From NCBI GenBank assembly GCA_001986395.2, contig MQVO02000003.1:1860001-1924000 (forward strand): a stretch of 64,000 nt of DNA, given 5' to 3'. A model generated the notes under the pieces. That model was given only the letters and a program-made list of their open reading frames with translations, was not told where the DNA came from and did not search any database. Source of the stretch: Irpex lacteus (lineage: Eukaryota > Basidiomycota > Agaricomycetes > Polyporales > Irpicaceae). Made by a program: the position numbers and the translations under genes. Every line of letters starts with the position of its first letter. Position 1 is the first letter of the stretch. Of this stretch, positions 1 to 11,649 are shown piece after piece.

Positions 1-2880
1 CGGCTGAAGTTCATGACATCTTCCATACTCTATGACGGGTTGTAGATGCAGCAATGCTCACAGATGGGAGCGGGACGACCCTGCCCGGCATTGACGCGGG
101 GGAAAGGTGAATGGTGCTTTTCACACCTGCGACTTCGCACGTTGGGTACGTCACACAGTGAAGGGTCTACCTAACACAGTGAAGGAAGACGGTGTCGCGG
201 GAGCCGGTGAGAGAAGGATGAGGGCGTTACGCCGCAAGCCAGAGTTTGGATGCAGAAGACGTAGGACAAGAGGCGATGTTGAAGGCGTGAAACTGTGAAC
301 ATTGGAAGGGTTGCCTGTTCATAGTCCTTGGTCCTTGGTCAGTCCCAGGATGCATTGGCACCATGAGGCTTACAACTCCGCTCAGACACAACAGATGCAG
401 CAGTGTTGGTCGCAGACCTAAGACCATCACGCGCCAAGTCATGTGTCTTTTAAGACAAACTCTTGGTTCAAGGTGGGGATGGATACCACGAGCAGTGCGC
501 CACTAGCACTTGGGCAGACGCAAACCAAACAGGCGATTTAGACTTGTGTGGGTGGCAGCTGGCCTTTAGTTGCCGTCTGTCGCCACCATACCCTATGTAG
601 CCAGATTTCAGGCAAGCAAGGACCTGGCTCATGACCTATATGCGGGGTATCATGTTACCTCTCAAACTGCGCAGTTTCGGTCTCGTTTATCACAGATAAT
701 GACAGCTGAACAAAATGGGCGTTGTTTGCGCGACGAGGTCTGGGGAAGTATACTGAACAGAAGTAGAAATACTATTCATCACCCCTTCTGTTGCTTTTGA
801 ATTATCACACAGATAACGACCCATAACATTGAGCTTAGGTGCTCGCCTCGATAGAGCTACTGTCCCATGGGTGGGAGCCCACAGTAGCCGAGTGGAGTAT
901 ACTATTCTCCCTGACCTACCGACTGACTTCCGGTGGCTAACCGCAGTGTGGGCCGATCACACGTTTCCCCACGGGGTAGACATGCTTCTGGCATTAGAAG
1001 CATTGGATCAATAGTTGACCCTCAATGTGCCTTCAATTCTATACTTCTCACGTCTGGATCCTGTCATGAATGAAGAATGAGTCTCGTCTCACAGAGTTTT
1101 TTTGCCACCATCGCAGTGCTGTGCAGCCTAGGAGGTCATCATAGGAATGCGGATGCTTAAATGCTGTGCTTGAGGATCCGAGCGTTGCAGTGTGTACGAC
1201 ATGAGCTTGTGGTCATGTCTTGTGACTGGCTACCGCGGGCCGTCCAATCACTACGCGTCTGCCAGTGATATGTTTTTTGTCAAGGAGAAGACTGAGGTAC
1301 GCTCCAGGAAATGAGAATCAAGCGAATGGAACTCAGGTGCTTCTTATTTATCTTCGAAGATATGTCAATTAGGCTTGAGGCCAGAGCTCTTTCTACGCCT
1401 GCCAAATAAGGACCTGCACATTTTTGTGACCGTGACTTTCTATCGACGCTGCGAGCGCCAGGTATTTCAGACTCGTACTATCTCTTTGCCACATCCTCTA
1501 GACTCGCACCTCACAACAATCAGGATTCAGATGCAGTGCGAGCAATATTGGAATATACATGTTTGTGTCTTGTATCTGATCTTCACTTCAAAAATATTCT
1601 GTGGTGGCTGGAGTGCGGTAATATCACATCTCAAGGCACTAAGGGAACCTGAGTGTAGGCTTTTTTGCACTGTCTGGCCGAGGCGGTGGAGACTTTTTAC
1701 CCGGTGAGGTCTCTGGGCGTATTCATGTTGTTTACGACCCCGCATTAATTTTCTTATCTTATCTAGCCCAACGGTAGAAGCTGTGTAGATATGCACTCAA
1801 CTTCGCCAAGACCTCCGAAGAGTGTCTGTAACCTGGGGCTCGGGGTGGGACACTGAACCTGGAAATCTCTTCATTGGACGAGCGACCGCTTGTGCCGATA
1901 CGACTTAGGCAATACCCGCGCAAACCTCTATCAGTACTTCGCGAAAGTCAGTTCGATTGAACAACGAGGCGTTTTCTCCAGCTGAGTTTATGCCAGTCAT
2001 CTGACAGCGGTTGCGTTCGTCACAGCGCCACTGCGGTGATCGCTAGTACTCTGACCTCGGGCACTTGCAATGGATGCGGACCTCAGTTGTTTCTCAGACT
2101 CGGTCTTGTATTCTTAGTGGCTTCGATCGATGATTGGCCGGAGATGCCACCGCCGTTCAACCTGAGAATGTTGACCTTACAATTCAGTCAGAGGAAGTCA
2201 GTCGTGAGTACCTCCTATCTTTTGATATTGGCCCATCGAGCAGATGACCATACCTTCTCCATTTTCACGCCCAAGGCAGTTCTCCTAATTCTATGACGAC
2301 ACTTGCAATCAGTGCCACGATGCTGTTGTTGCGTCAAAGCTCAGCAGCGTTCACCCGTGTTTGATACGCAGAAATACGAAGCAATGGGAGGGTTTCAGCT
2401 TGGAACAACAAGGTAGAGCTTAACTTAGTGCAAAACACCAATCCAAGGAGGGAACAACGCTGTAACCAATCATATGGATCGTCCAATCAGCACGGAGACT
2501 ATTACTCGAACCCGAAATTATTGACTTCCCATGGTGCCGGTCAGCTGCAACGGCGCTGCATTTGGGCGTAAATTTATGTGTTATCTGGTTTACGTAGGTC
2601 CCAGCCTTCTGCTTCTCCAAGGGTCTGGCGCCTGAATTCAGCTGACATTCAGTTTGGGTCCTTAGTTCACATCTGCGGGCCCATGACTTCTTGTACCAGC
2701 TACGCCGGCACATATCGGGCTGTGGACACACCAGGATCGTGTAAGCCAATTGTCGATACTGGACGCAGTACCATATAAAAGACTGCGGGCATCCTCTCTC
2801 CAGACATCAACTGACCCAGAGGTCGTTCTTTACCCACCCTCATACACTCAACCCTATCACCCACCGTCTTCTACTACATC
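1..2880. other. Gene-empty left flank / upstream region of alcohol oxidase
   Basis: I recognise no gene, RNA or transposon protein in these 2.9 kb. Open frames are short (up to about 110 codons), overlap on both strands and have no protein-family character I can name. The part next to 2881 is the promoter of the alcohol oxidase. The length is unusual for a window where most intergenic gaps are 0.3-1 kb, so a decayed gene or transposon remnant is possible but not shown. Confidence 0.5.
2773..2780 (+). promoter_or_regulatory. TATA box of alcohol oxidase gene
   Basis: The octamer atataaaa lies about 100 bp upstream of the ATG at 2881 and is followed by a pyrimidine-rich stretch (2850-2880) typical of a fungal transcription start region. 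A strong TATA fits a highly inducible gene such as alcohol oxidase. Confidence 0.6.
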
Positions 2881-5800
2881 ATGGGTCACCCCGAAGAGGT
2901 CGATGTCATTGTCGTTGGGTAAGTTACATTCACCAATGGCCTACTGGCTTTCGCTCATGATTCTTTCTCGACCTCAGAGGTGGACCGGCAGGATGTGTCA
3001 CAGCTGGACGTCTCGCGTACGCTGACCCGAACCTGAAAGTGATGCTTATAGAGGGTACAAGCTTAACTGTGCATTATTATCTGGACAATATTGACGAGAT
3101 ACGACAGGTGGTGCTAATAACCGGGATGATCCCTGGGTCTATCGGTTGGTCGATTGTATCTTGGTACTATCTCTCATTTTCTGACTGCCGCGTATCATTA
3201 CCAGCCCCGGAATCTACGTACGCAACATGCAGAGGAATGGCATGTAAGCGATGTCTTTTGACTTTCAACTTGGTTGCTGTGCTAATAACTTCTTAAGCAA
3301 CGACAAAGCCAAGTTCTACACCGACACTATGGAGTCTTCTTACCTTCGCGGCCGCCGTAGCATCGTTCCGTGAGTGGTGTTATTGCATCGATGGAGATTC
3401 TTACTGACTATCTGGCGATAGTTGCGCCAACATTCTTGGTAAGATGAACTTCTAATCGAGTAGCACTAGCCTTCTGACTCTCTTGTATTGACTCGGATCA
3501 GGTGGAGGCAGCAGTATCAACTTCCAGGTATGCGGCTCGTCATCATTGATCTTATCCAGCGCTGATGTCTTGTTAGATGTACACTCGTGCTTCTGCGTCT
3601 GATTGGGGTATGTTTCATTCAACATAGCTCAATGTTCACAGACGGTCAGCGATACTGATATGTGTTGCAGACGACTTTAAGACTGAGGGTTGGACTTGCA
3701 AGGGTACGTTGTTCTCATCGTTTGCTCGCTTATGACAGCTACTGAAATGCCCTTGAACAGACCTCTTCCCTCTCATGAAGAGGCTGGAGAATTACCAGAA
3801 GCCATGCAACAATGACACTCACGGATATGATGGGCCCATCGCTATTAGCAACGGTGGACAGGTCATGCCTGTTGCCCAAGACTTCTTGCGCGCTGCTCAT
3901 GCTATCGGCATCCCGTACAGTGGTATGTCTACTTTACTGCCCATCTATCACACTCAGCTCAAAGGCCCCTTTACAGACGATATCCAGGACCTCGATACCG
4001 CCAATGGTGCAGAAATCTGGGCCAAGTATATCAACCGTCATACTGGCAGGCGTAGTGACGCTGCCACCGCTTACGTGCACAGTGTAATGGATGTTCAGGA
4101 TAATCTGTACCTCCGCTGCAATGCTCGTGGTTCTCGTGTCCTCTTCGACGCCAATAACAAGGCAATTGGTGTCGCATATGTCCCCGCTCGCAACAGGGCT
4201 AACAACGGGGAGGTGATAGAAACCATCGTGAGTAGCCCACCACCAACTGTCTTTGTGCGAGCTCTCATGCATCGTACATAGGTGAAAGCACGCAAGATGG
4301 TCGTCCTCAGTTCGGGTACTCTCGGCACACCCCAGATCCTCGAGCGCTCCGGTGTTGGTAATGCTGAGCTGCTCAACCAGCTTGGTATTAAGGTCGTCAG
4401 CGATCTTCCAGGTGTCGGGTAAGTCTATTACTACAGAGTTATTCTTCTGGATCTGACATGGCTCTTACAGCGAGGAGTACCAGGACCACTATACCACCTT
4501 GACTCGTGAGTACCTTCTGCTCCTGACTCTGATACCGACACTAATATTGCTATAGTCTATCGCGTGTCCAACGACACCATGACTACTGATGACTTCCTCC
4601 GTGGTGTCAAGGAGGTCCAGCAAGAGTTGTTCCAGGAGTGGGAAGTCAGCCCAGAGAAGGCACGCCTCTCGTCCAACGCCATCGATGCGGGCTACAAGTT
4701 GAGGCCAACGGCCGAGGAACTCAAGGAGATGGGACCTGAGTTCAATGAACTTTGGGATCGTTACTTCAAGGACAAGCCCGACAAGCCTGTCATGTTCGGT
4801 TCCATCGTCGCCGGTGCTTACGCTGACCACAGTCTGCTGCCTCCGGGTAACTACATCACAATGTAGGATACTTGTCTCTTCACTGTAAGGTTGAGTGCTA
4901 ACTGGAGTGGTTTTCAGGTTCCAATACCTTGAATACCCCGCCTCCCGTGGCAAGGTAAGGGCTTATTCATATAAGATGAACCTTGACTCATCATGCTATC
5001 TGTCTTCAGATCCATATCAAGTCTAACAACCCATACGTCGAACCCTTCTTCGACAGTGGGTTCATGAACAACAAGGCCGATTTTGCCCCTATCCGCTGGA
5101 GTTACAAGAAGACTCGCGAGATTGCTCGTCGCATGGATGGTATGTCTTATCGCTACTAGATATAGTGCTTGGCTCATCTTCGTCGTGACAGCATTCCGTG
5201 GCGAGTTGACTTCTCACCACCCTCACTTCCACCCCGCATCCCCTGCGGCTGTTCGCGACATTGATATTGAAACTGCTAAGCAGATCTACCCGAACGGCCT
5301 GACCGTCGGTATCCACATGGGTGAGTGGACCGCCTTCGCTATACCGCTTAGTATCGCTGACACAGTTGGCAGGCACGTGGCACCGCGCATCTGAGCCATA
5401 CAACGCCGACAAGGTCCACGAGAACATCAAGTACACCGAGGAGGACGACAAGGCCATCGACGATTGGATTGCTGACCACGTCGAGACTACTTGGCACTCT
5501 CTAGGCACCTGTGCTATGAAGCCCAGAGAGCAGGGTGGTGTTGTCGACAAGCGTCTCAACGTCTACGGTACTCAGAACCTCAAGTGTGTCGACTTGAGTA
5601 TCTGCCCTGTGAGTACACATCTTAGTCATTTGACATGCATCGATCTCATAACATGACACAGGACAACCTCGGGACGAATACCTACTCTTCCGCTCTCCTC
5701 GTCGGTGAGAAGGGCGCCGACTTGATCGCCGAAGAGCTCGGTACGTGTCATCCTCCGTTCATGAAAGCGGCCCTCATTCTGACTGTTCTTTTGTATAGGC

Positions 5801-5881
5801 CTCAAGATTCGTGTCCCTCACGCTCCCGTTCCCCACGCTCCCGTCCCCACTGGCCGTGCTACTCAGCAGCCCCGCCACTGA
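2881..5881 (+). CDS. Alcohol (methanol) oxidase, GMC oxidoreductase, AA3_3 type
   Basis: FAD-dependent GMC oxidoreductase that oxidises methanol and other short alcohols to the aldehyde with release of H2O2. In wood-decay fungi the peroxide is thought to feed lignocellulose oxidation, and methanol comes from lignin demethylation. I join about 20 exons with 19 short introns into roughly 650 residues. The N-terminus [18 protein letters not shown] carries the Rossmann GxGxxG FAD site. [15 protein letters not shown] is the GMC signature region. WHSLGTC holds the catalytic His, and [20 protein letters not shown] holds the second active-site Asn. The start is the first ATG after the TATA box. The C-terminus ([10 protein letters not shown] repeat, then ...QQPRH) has no peroxisomal PTS1, unlike yeast methanol oxidases. 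All exons close in frame. Confidence 0.95.
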
Positions 5882-6537
5882 ACATGTATCACTAGTTACC
5901 CCAATATCCTCCAACCTCTCGCTGTAATCCGTACATTTCATGTAAACCTAGCACCCAGCCCGACGTGATCGAGTCAGGGCCATTGTATCGAGTCTCCGTG
6001 TATCATATGTGTATGTACAATAGAATGGATTTCTTTGCTCGTATGCGAAGCCTGGAACATTAGTATATTGCCATCAGGAATGGAGAAAGGAATGTTTCGA
6101 GTAACAGTCATCTCGATTTGTTTGTTCCTGGGCAAGTCACATATACAACTTCAATGCCTCAGAGGGTGCCGCCTGCTTGACTTTGGCGTGGACATATTCT
6201 ATCACTGACCCCGACATCATTCAGGAACACGAGTCTATCGAGTTATTCCATGCCTGTCAGATCGACGAACTTATCGAAGTCCGCATGACGGGTCTCCTTC
6301 AAGAAAGCAAATCTAGACCGGGCATGCATGGTGGGTTCAAAGTGCTCGCATATACATACATACACAATGTTCGAGTCACCTTGGTAGTGCTCGGTCATAT
6401 CTCAGTATAAATTCACGAAGTATCGGCACACCTACTGTTAGCAAAAGCACCTCCGCTTAGCCCAACGCTTTCCGAGCCTTCGCCACCTGCCACCTTAACT
6501 ACTGCGGCTCGACACCTGCACCATCGCCGTCGGCATC
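5882..6537. other. Intergenic region between alcohol oxidase and small protein
   Basis: This holds the 3' untranslated region of the alcohol oxidase and the promoter of the next gene. A 77-codon frame at 6177-6410 has no recognisable family. The last 60 bp are CT-rich, as expected of a fungal transcription start. Confidence 0.5.
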
Positions 6538-6974
6538 ATGAACGGGCAATTCAGAATTGACCAAGCTCAACCCTTACTCAAGGAAACTGAGGCTCGGTAC
6601 AAGGATCTCCGCCGGGATTTCGATGATCAACTCAATGCTGTGTTCAACAATGGAGTTGTCAATGGGACCACGCTCAACGGCATCCTCAACAACGCTCAGC
6701 CTGCGGTTGCCACACAGCATATCACCAACCTCCGCGGAGCAGCGAACCCATGCAATCTATGTGCAAAGCAGTCAGTGCAGCTCATTCAACCTGCTCGATT
6801 AGATGCGTTCATGTCTCTTACAGGGTCATTGCATTGAGGCGGCAGATCTACCAGAATACTAGGAACCCTGACAATGGCCACCTGGGAGCGATCCGATTTT
6901 GGGAACAGGTTGTGGCAGATTGGGAGAAATGGTATGAGGACCTAGAGGAGATCGAGGAAAGACGAGGACTTTGA
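6538..6974 (+). CDS. Small conserved-looking protein of unknown function (127 aa)
   Basis: Two exons (6538-6770 and 6824-6974) joined by a 53-nt GT-AG intron give exactly 127 codons plus stop. The frame is kept across the junction (AKQ|VIALRRQ). The protein is soluble-looking and rich in charged and aromatic residues. It starts MNGQFRIDQAQPLLKETE, has an Asn/Gly-rich middle (VFNNGVVNGTTLNGILNN) and ends in an acidic amphipathic segment (VVADWEKWYEDLEEIEERRG). No signal peptide, membrane segment or known motif is seen. The clean intron and CT-rich leader argue that it is a real gene. I do not recognise the family. Confidence 0.6.
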
Positions 6975-7352
6975 GAACCGTTCTATCTAAGATCTGGAAG
7001 TTAGCAAGTATTGTAGTTGGACTGAGAGCAGGGCGTACGTACAGAGTCGATGATGAGACTAGGTTTATGGCAAAAATGCTGAGGAGCCTTTTCCGTAGCG
7101 CTAGTGAGCCCGAGGGATTGGGGTCGTATTAAAGACCTTGCCCTCGTCCGCGATACGGATGACTCGAAATTGCACCACAGGTGGGTTTGAGATCACACGC
7201 GCCTAGGGATCCAAACGAGATGCATGCAATGCCAATACTTAAACAGGTCAATGACCAGTACAACAGATCCATTCCTTCGTTTCGATATTCCGAGCTGCAA
7301 TGTCTTAGCATCAATATGTACAATCGTATTTGATCCGTCCATGGTACACTTT
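6975..7352. other. Tail-to-tail intergenic region
   Basis: This contains the 3' ends of the small protein (+) and ARP3 (-). No gene or repeat is seen. Confidence 0.5.
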
Positions 7353-9105
7353 CTAGGTCGCGCTACCGAAGATCTGATATCTCCTGCAGATACTGGGACC
7401 AATCTCGTCATATTGCGCCTTGGTATGACAGAACGAGTAAAACTCGGGCTGAAAGAACTACGTGAGTCGTCTATACACACGTCGAATCTCTGCATAACTC
7501 ACCAGAGACGCCATGAGAGATCCACCAAACCAAACCGCGTATCTGGTAAAGGATGAATATTCCGCCGAACCAACCAATGTAAGGAAAAGACGCACCGTTG
7601 ACGCTTGTGAGAGATGACGTCCACTTCAACTCCAGAGGACTGGTGTAATTGTCAGTACATGCGATAAACACAGTGAGACAGATAAAGCATACCCTAGCTT
7701 GGCTGCCACTTTGCACGGCGATATTCTCCAACCTGCGATCAACAATCTGCTTCAAATCCCGCTTGAGGCGCTGACCAAAGTGTTGGAACATGGTCGATCC
7801 ACCAGAGAGAACGATGTTCTAAAGACATAAAGAAAGATAAGACACGTATATTTAAGTCTGGATGTTCACATACCTTGTACAGCCCACGACGAACGTCGAT
7901 GGGCGATTGTTGGATAACACCGTCGACGATCTCAGGAAGAGGTGTCAGGAAGTCCGAGGAGTAGATTTCCGGGTTAAAGAAGATCTCAGGAGCGAGGAAT
8001 CTTTCGTAGCCCACATCAACCGAGTATTTCTGAATAATAAGGCCAAAGACATTCAAGTCAGTAGATCTCGAAGTTTCATCGCTTTAGAGGACATTACCTT
8101 GCCAGTGACGCTATACTCGTCCTCGTAGCGCTCAAAGTACTTGTAGGGTTCGACGTCGTACTTGCGGAACTCCTTGACGATGTCTTGACAAACATAACTG
8201 TAATTCTCCTTCACCTTCCCAGCGACCTTCAAATGTTCTTCCGGAGGCACGTTCACCATTTCTCCTCTCTCCCTCATCAGGTTCAGCACGAACTGCGTGA
8301 TGTCTCGTCCAGCGATGGGGATATGCTTGATGGCGCTACCGATGACATACCCCTCGGCACAGGGGATAACGTGGGTGACACCGTCACCAGAGTCAATGAC
8401 GGTTCCCGTCAGCGTACGATCGGTGACACGGTTGGATGACCAGGACGCCGCGAGGGCGAGTACGGCTTGGACTGCGATGTAGAGACCTTTGATGTTGAAC
8501 GACTCGAAGAAGATCTCAGCTGTTTGTTCTCGGTTCTCCGGAGCATTGAGCGGAGGCTCGGTCTATCGCATGACATCCGCGTACTCTCAGCAGTTAATAT
8601 GCGGAGATCGTGATATGTTACGCACCAGTAAGAAGTAGTGGTCCTCTGGCTCGCATCTCAAGTACTTGAAGATCGTCTGCTCCCAGTATCTCTCCATGTA
8701 ATCCCAGTTGTCAATCTGACCATGCCTAATAGGATAGTTCACGCCGTATCCAGGTGTCTTGGCGTTCGCGAGTGCCTCATCTCCGATGAAGAAATCGAGG
8801 TCTTCGACACCGCGCTTGGACGCGAGGCTGCCGGGTTTGCTGGGGATGGGTGGACCGCCGCGACTGGGCTGAGAAGCGGGTCCACGAGTGGCAATGGCGG
8901 TCGGGAACACGCTGTAGATAATAATCTATAAGTGTCTGGAAAGCGCGTAGACATACACTGATAGCTTACAATGATGGATCAGAATTGCCGGCATAACTAA
9001 AGCATTGTAAGACTTTGTACAAGGATGATGACAAAATATTACAACGTACCCAACTTTTGAGTATCCTGTTCCGTTGTCGCAGATGATGGGGGCGAGCACA
9101 GACAT
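7353..9105 (-). CDS. ARP3: Actin-related protein 3 (Arp2/3 complex subunit)
   Basis: Subunit of the Arp2/3 complex, which nucleates branched actin filaments at endocytic patches and hyphal tips. The start [20 protein letters not shown] is the actin-fold phosphate-1 loop and is diagnostic for ARP3. The second phosphate loop ([18 protein letters not shown]), the adenosine loop ([15 protein letters not shown]) and the C-terminal [20 protein letters not shown] are all present. The protein ends YQIFGSAT. Length is about 430 residues, normal for the family. About eight short introns interrupt it; the last two (near 7560-7600 and 7450-7480) must be spliced out to recover the conserved C-terminus. 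No missing residues or frameshifts were seen. Confidence 0.95.
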
Positions 9106-9461
9106 TGTGGTTTGGTGATGAGCTCGCCTCTGCTGCGACGAGATGCACCTGCCGCAGGCGGCGGTGAGGCGCCCTGTGTGGTTGTGTTTGGCAACAGCCT
9201 CTGATCCTAACAAGCACAAATACTCGAAGTAATCATGATGTACTGCAAGTTCAACTTGAACTTGTTTTATGGCGTAACTAGTATGGCGTAACTAGTATGG
9301 CGTAACTAGAGTGCGTTCATCGGTTTCTCGACGTAGCTCGCTTTGCGAGCACTGACATGTACTGACACCTTAGTGAGTTATGACTCGCATAGCTGATGCA
9401 GTATGCATATTCAGGAGTACGAGTGTACATAAATGTCATGATAAGTCACAGGTAGGAGAAG
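9106..9461. other. Promoter region of ARP3 and 3' flank of the isomerase gene
   Basis: Both neighbours are on the minus strand. The region holds a short perfect tandem repeat at 9268-9309 (listed separately) and no gene. Confidence 0.5.
9268..9309. repeat. Perfect tandem repeat, 14 bp x 3
   Basis: The 14-mer tatggcgtaactag occurs three times head to tail with no mismatch. It lies about 160-200 bp upstream of the ARP3 start codon, in its presumed promoter. Each copy joint creates ACTAGTA. Confidence 0.9.
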
Positions 9462-10573
9462 TCAAAGCTTCGACGCTATCTTCCCGATATCTGCGTACTT
9501 CGGAGCCTGCTTCGCCTTTGCTGCCTTGACTGCGACCTCGAAATCCTATCACATGCGAGTTGTAAGCTAAAAGCACCCTAAGAGCAGTGCGCATAGAACA
9601 TCACGTACCACAGTCTGTAGCGCGGAAGCATTCCAGGCGGCTACATACTCCAGATTCTCGTCCACGGTACTATCCCGCGAATGAAGTAATACGCGCTTAG
9701 TACCCACAACAGCGACAGGGGAGTTTGCAGCAATGAGCTTTGCAACATTCAGAGCTTCTGCAATCACTTCGTTGCGAGACCCGGGGACGACGCGGGATAT
9801 CAAACCCAGTTTTTCGCCTTCTGCAGCGGAGAAATCGCGTGCAGTGAGTGCAAGCTCTCGAACCAAGCTCTGATTTCCAGCAATCTTGGGAACACGTGCA
9901 AGCGAGCCGATATCAGCAGCTAGACCGACTGCAGCTTCCTGTGTGAGATTAGGTTTATATGAGTATAAGTTCGAATTTGAGGGCAAGCAGCTCAATGCAC
10001 ACAGACCTTGATCGAAAACTTGGTGTCCGCCGAGGCGAGTCGAATATCGCAAGCTGATATGATATCCACTGCTAGACCGATTGTGTATCCGTGAACAGCA
10101 GCGATGACAGGGAACGGGCACCGCTCAGGTGCCGAGATAGCGTGTTGGAATCGTTTGATGTGGTGGTGTGTCTGTAACCCACGGCGTGCACCGTCTTTAC
10201 TGAATTCACTGATGCCTTGAAGACCAGTGACTGGGGAAATAGCGTCAACGTCTAAAGGCGAAGATAGGAACACGTGTAGATCTTACATTCAATGCCAGCA
10301 GAGAAGAGTTTCGGAAGTGCGGAGGCTAGTATAACGGCACGGACATCAGGCTCGAGACTAATCTTGTCAAAGACGAGACCAAACTCCTCCCAGAACTCGG
10401 TGGAGAATGTGTTGAGTGGCTTTCTATAATAATGGTGAGAAATGAGTATGTTGACTGCCAATCTGATTCCTGGATAGTAGTGCTACGTACTTAGCCAATT
10501 CGACCAGCAAGACATTGGGTGCGGGTGAAGAAACCTGGATGAATTTGCCTGACAAATGAGCCCGGGTTGTCAT
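9462..10573 (-). CDS. Peroxisomal delta(3,5)-delta(2,4)-dienoyl-CoA isomerase (crotonase family)
   Basis: Enoyl-CoA hydratase/isomerase fold enzyme of unsaturated fatty-acid beta-oxidation that shifts 3,5-dienoyl-CoA to 2,4-dienoyl-CoA. Visible family features are the oxyanion-hole region SALPKLFSAGIE, AVHGYTIGLAVDIISACDIR, and KEAAVGLAADIGSLARVPK, which carries the Glu and Asp that align with the catalytic Glu/Asp of mammalian ECH1. The protein ends GKIASKL: the terminal SKL is a canonical PTS1 signal, so a peroxisomal location is inferred. It starts MTTRAHLSGKFIQV at 10573. Length is about 275 residues. One intron, at 10252-10286, is only 35 nt, and splicing it keeps frame (AGIEY|VDAISP). 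Confidence 0.9.
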
Positions 10574-11649
10574 GATTTCTACCGTGTAGTTGGTGTGTTT
10601 GAATGCCGCGGTGAAGCTGATGATTGACGATGGTGGATGTTGACTTTATAGGTACACCGGATACAAGTACGTCTTAGCGTCACCTTTGGTTCGTAGCTCG
10701 AACGCCGGAGGAATATCACATGCGTGGCCGCAGAAGCCGAGCGTCATAAGTACACTCCTTGACCAATTTGTCCGAGAGAAAAGTGAATCGTAGGCATTTA
10801 TTGCGAATGTTTTCCATTATTTCGCTCAAGAAACAAGATGCTAGTGAAAGAAGTCTTCGTGGCAAGAGCGAATCTCCGATCGGATGGTCCGATACGGTAA
10901 GCGCCATCTTTGTGGCGGCCACGTGGGCCACCGCTCGGCGCTTCGCCTCTCGCACACTTATGCAGCAGTCGATATGTGGAACGTATGAAACTAGCTGCTA
11001 CCCGCGACTTCGTCACGGGCGAGAAAGACAGCACTGTAAAGTGAAATGATGAACGATGATGCCGAGACGCAAGCTTCGAGGTCATTAGAGTGTGTGCGGA
11101 AAAGTCGGTACATGAGTCTGATGCAGAAAATGAAAGGAGAAGCACGACAACCCTATTGTCGTGCATGAGAAGAATCACAACACCCGCGAAGACAGCTGAG
11201 ACGAAACAGAAACCGCAGCGAAGAGTAAAGCGAATATGTGACCGTGAACGAATACATATGTAAAAGAGGCAGTTTTTGCATTGGACAAGTCTCCGGGAAA
11301 GGCAACCCCGGGAGCGAGCTCCCTTATAATATAGATGCCGGACAATTGGCTCTAACTGCGGTCGACGGAACCATGTACTAGGACCGAGTGAGCATGCACT
11401 ACTAGTACTGAATGGAACTACGGCACGAGGCTAAGATACCGAAGTGAATGTAACTGTTAGCATAGTACTACCTGCCGTAGAACTCATTCCTCATGCACAA
11501 CAAGCTACCATCTGCGCCTTGGATACGCCAATCGCTCAACTGCCAGTGTTCTACAGCCCGTGTCAATTTCAATGAAAAAACCAGTGTACAAAGAGTACTG
11601 TCCGTGTATATCGAACGATATCATGTCGTCATATGGATGAGTAAAACTG
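10574..11649. other. Intergenic region without recognised gene
   Basis: About 1.1 kb between the isomerase start and the ATG17 end. Overlapping frames at 10716-11178 on both strands lack intron signals and family resemblance, so I do not call them. It should contain the isomerase promoter. Confidence 0.5.

Noticed and set aside
829..1014. 61-codon frame with protein-like composition in the left flank
   Set aside because: No homologous motif recognised, isolated, no supporting splice signals.
9268..9309. Short direct repeats as a CRISPR array
   Set aside because: Copies are immediately adjacent with no spacers, and this is a eukaryotic genome.
10716..11178. Overlapping plus and minus frames between the isomerase and ATG17
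   Set aside because: No intron structure, no family resemblance, both strands equally open.
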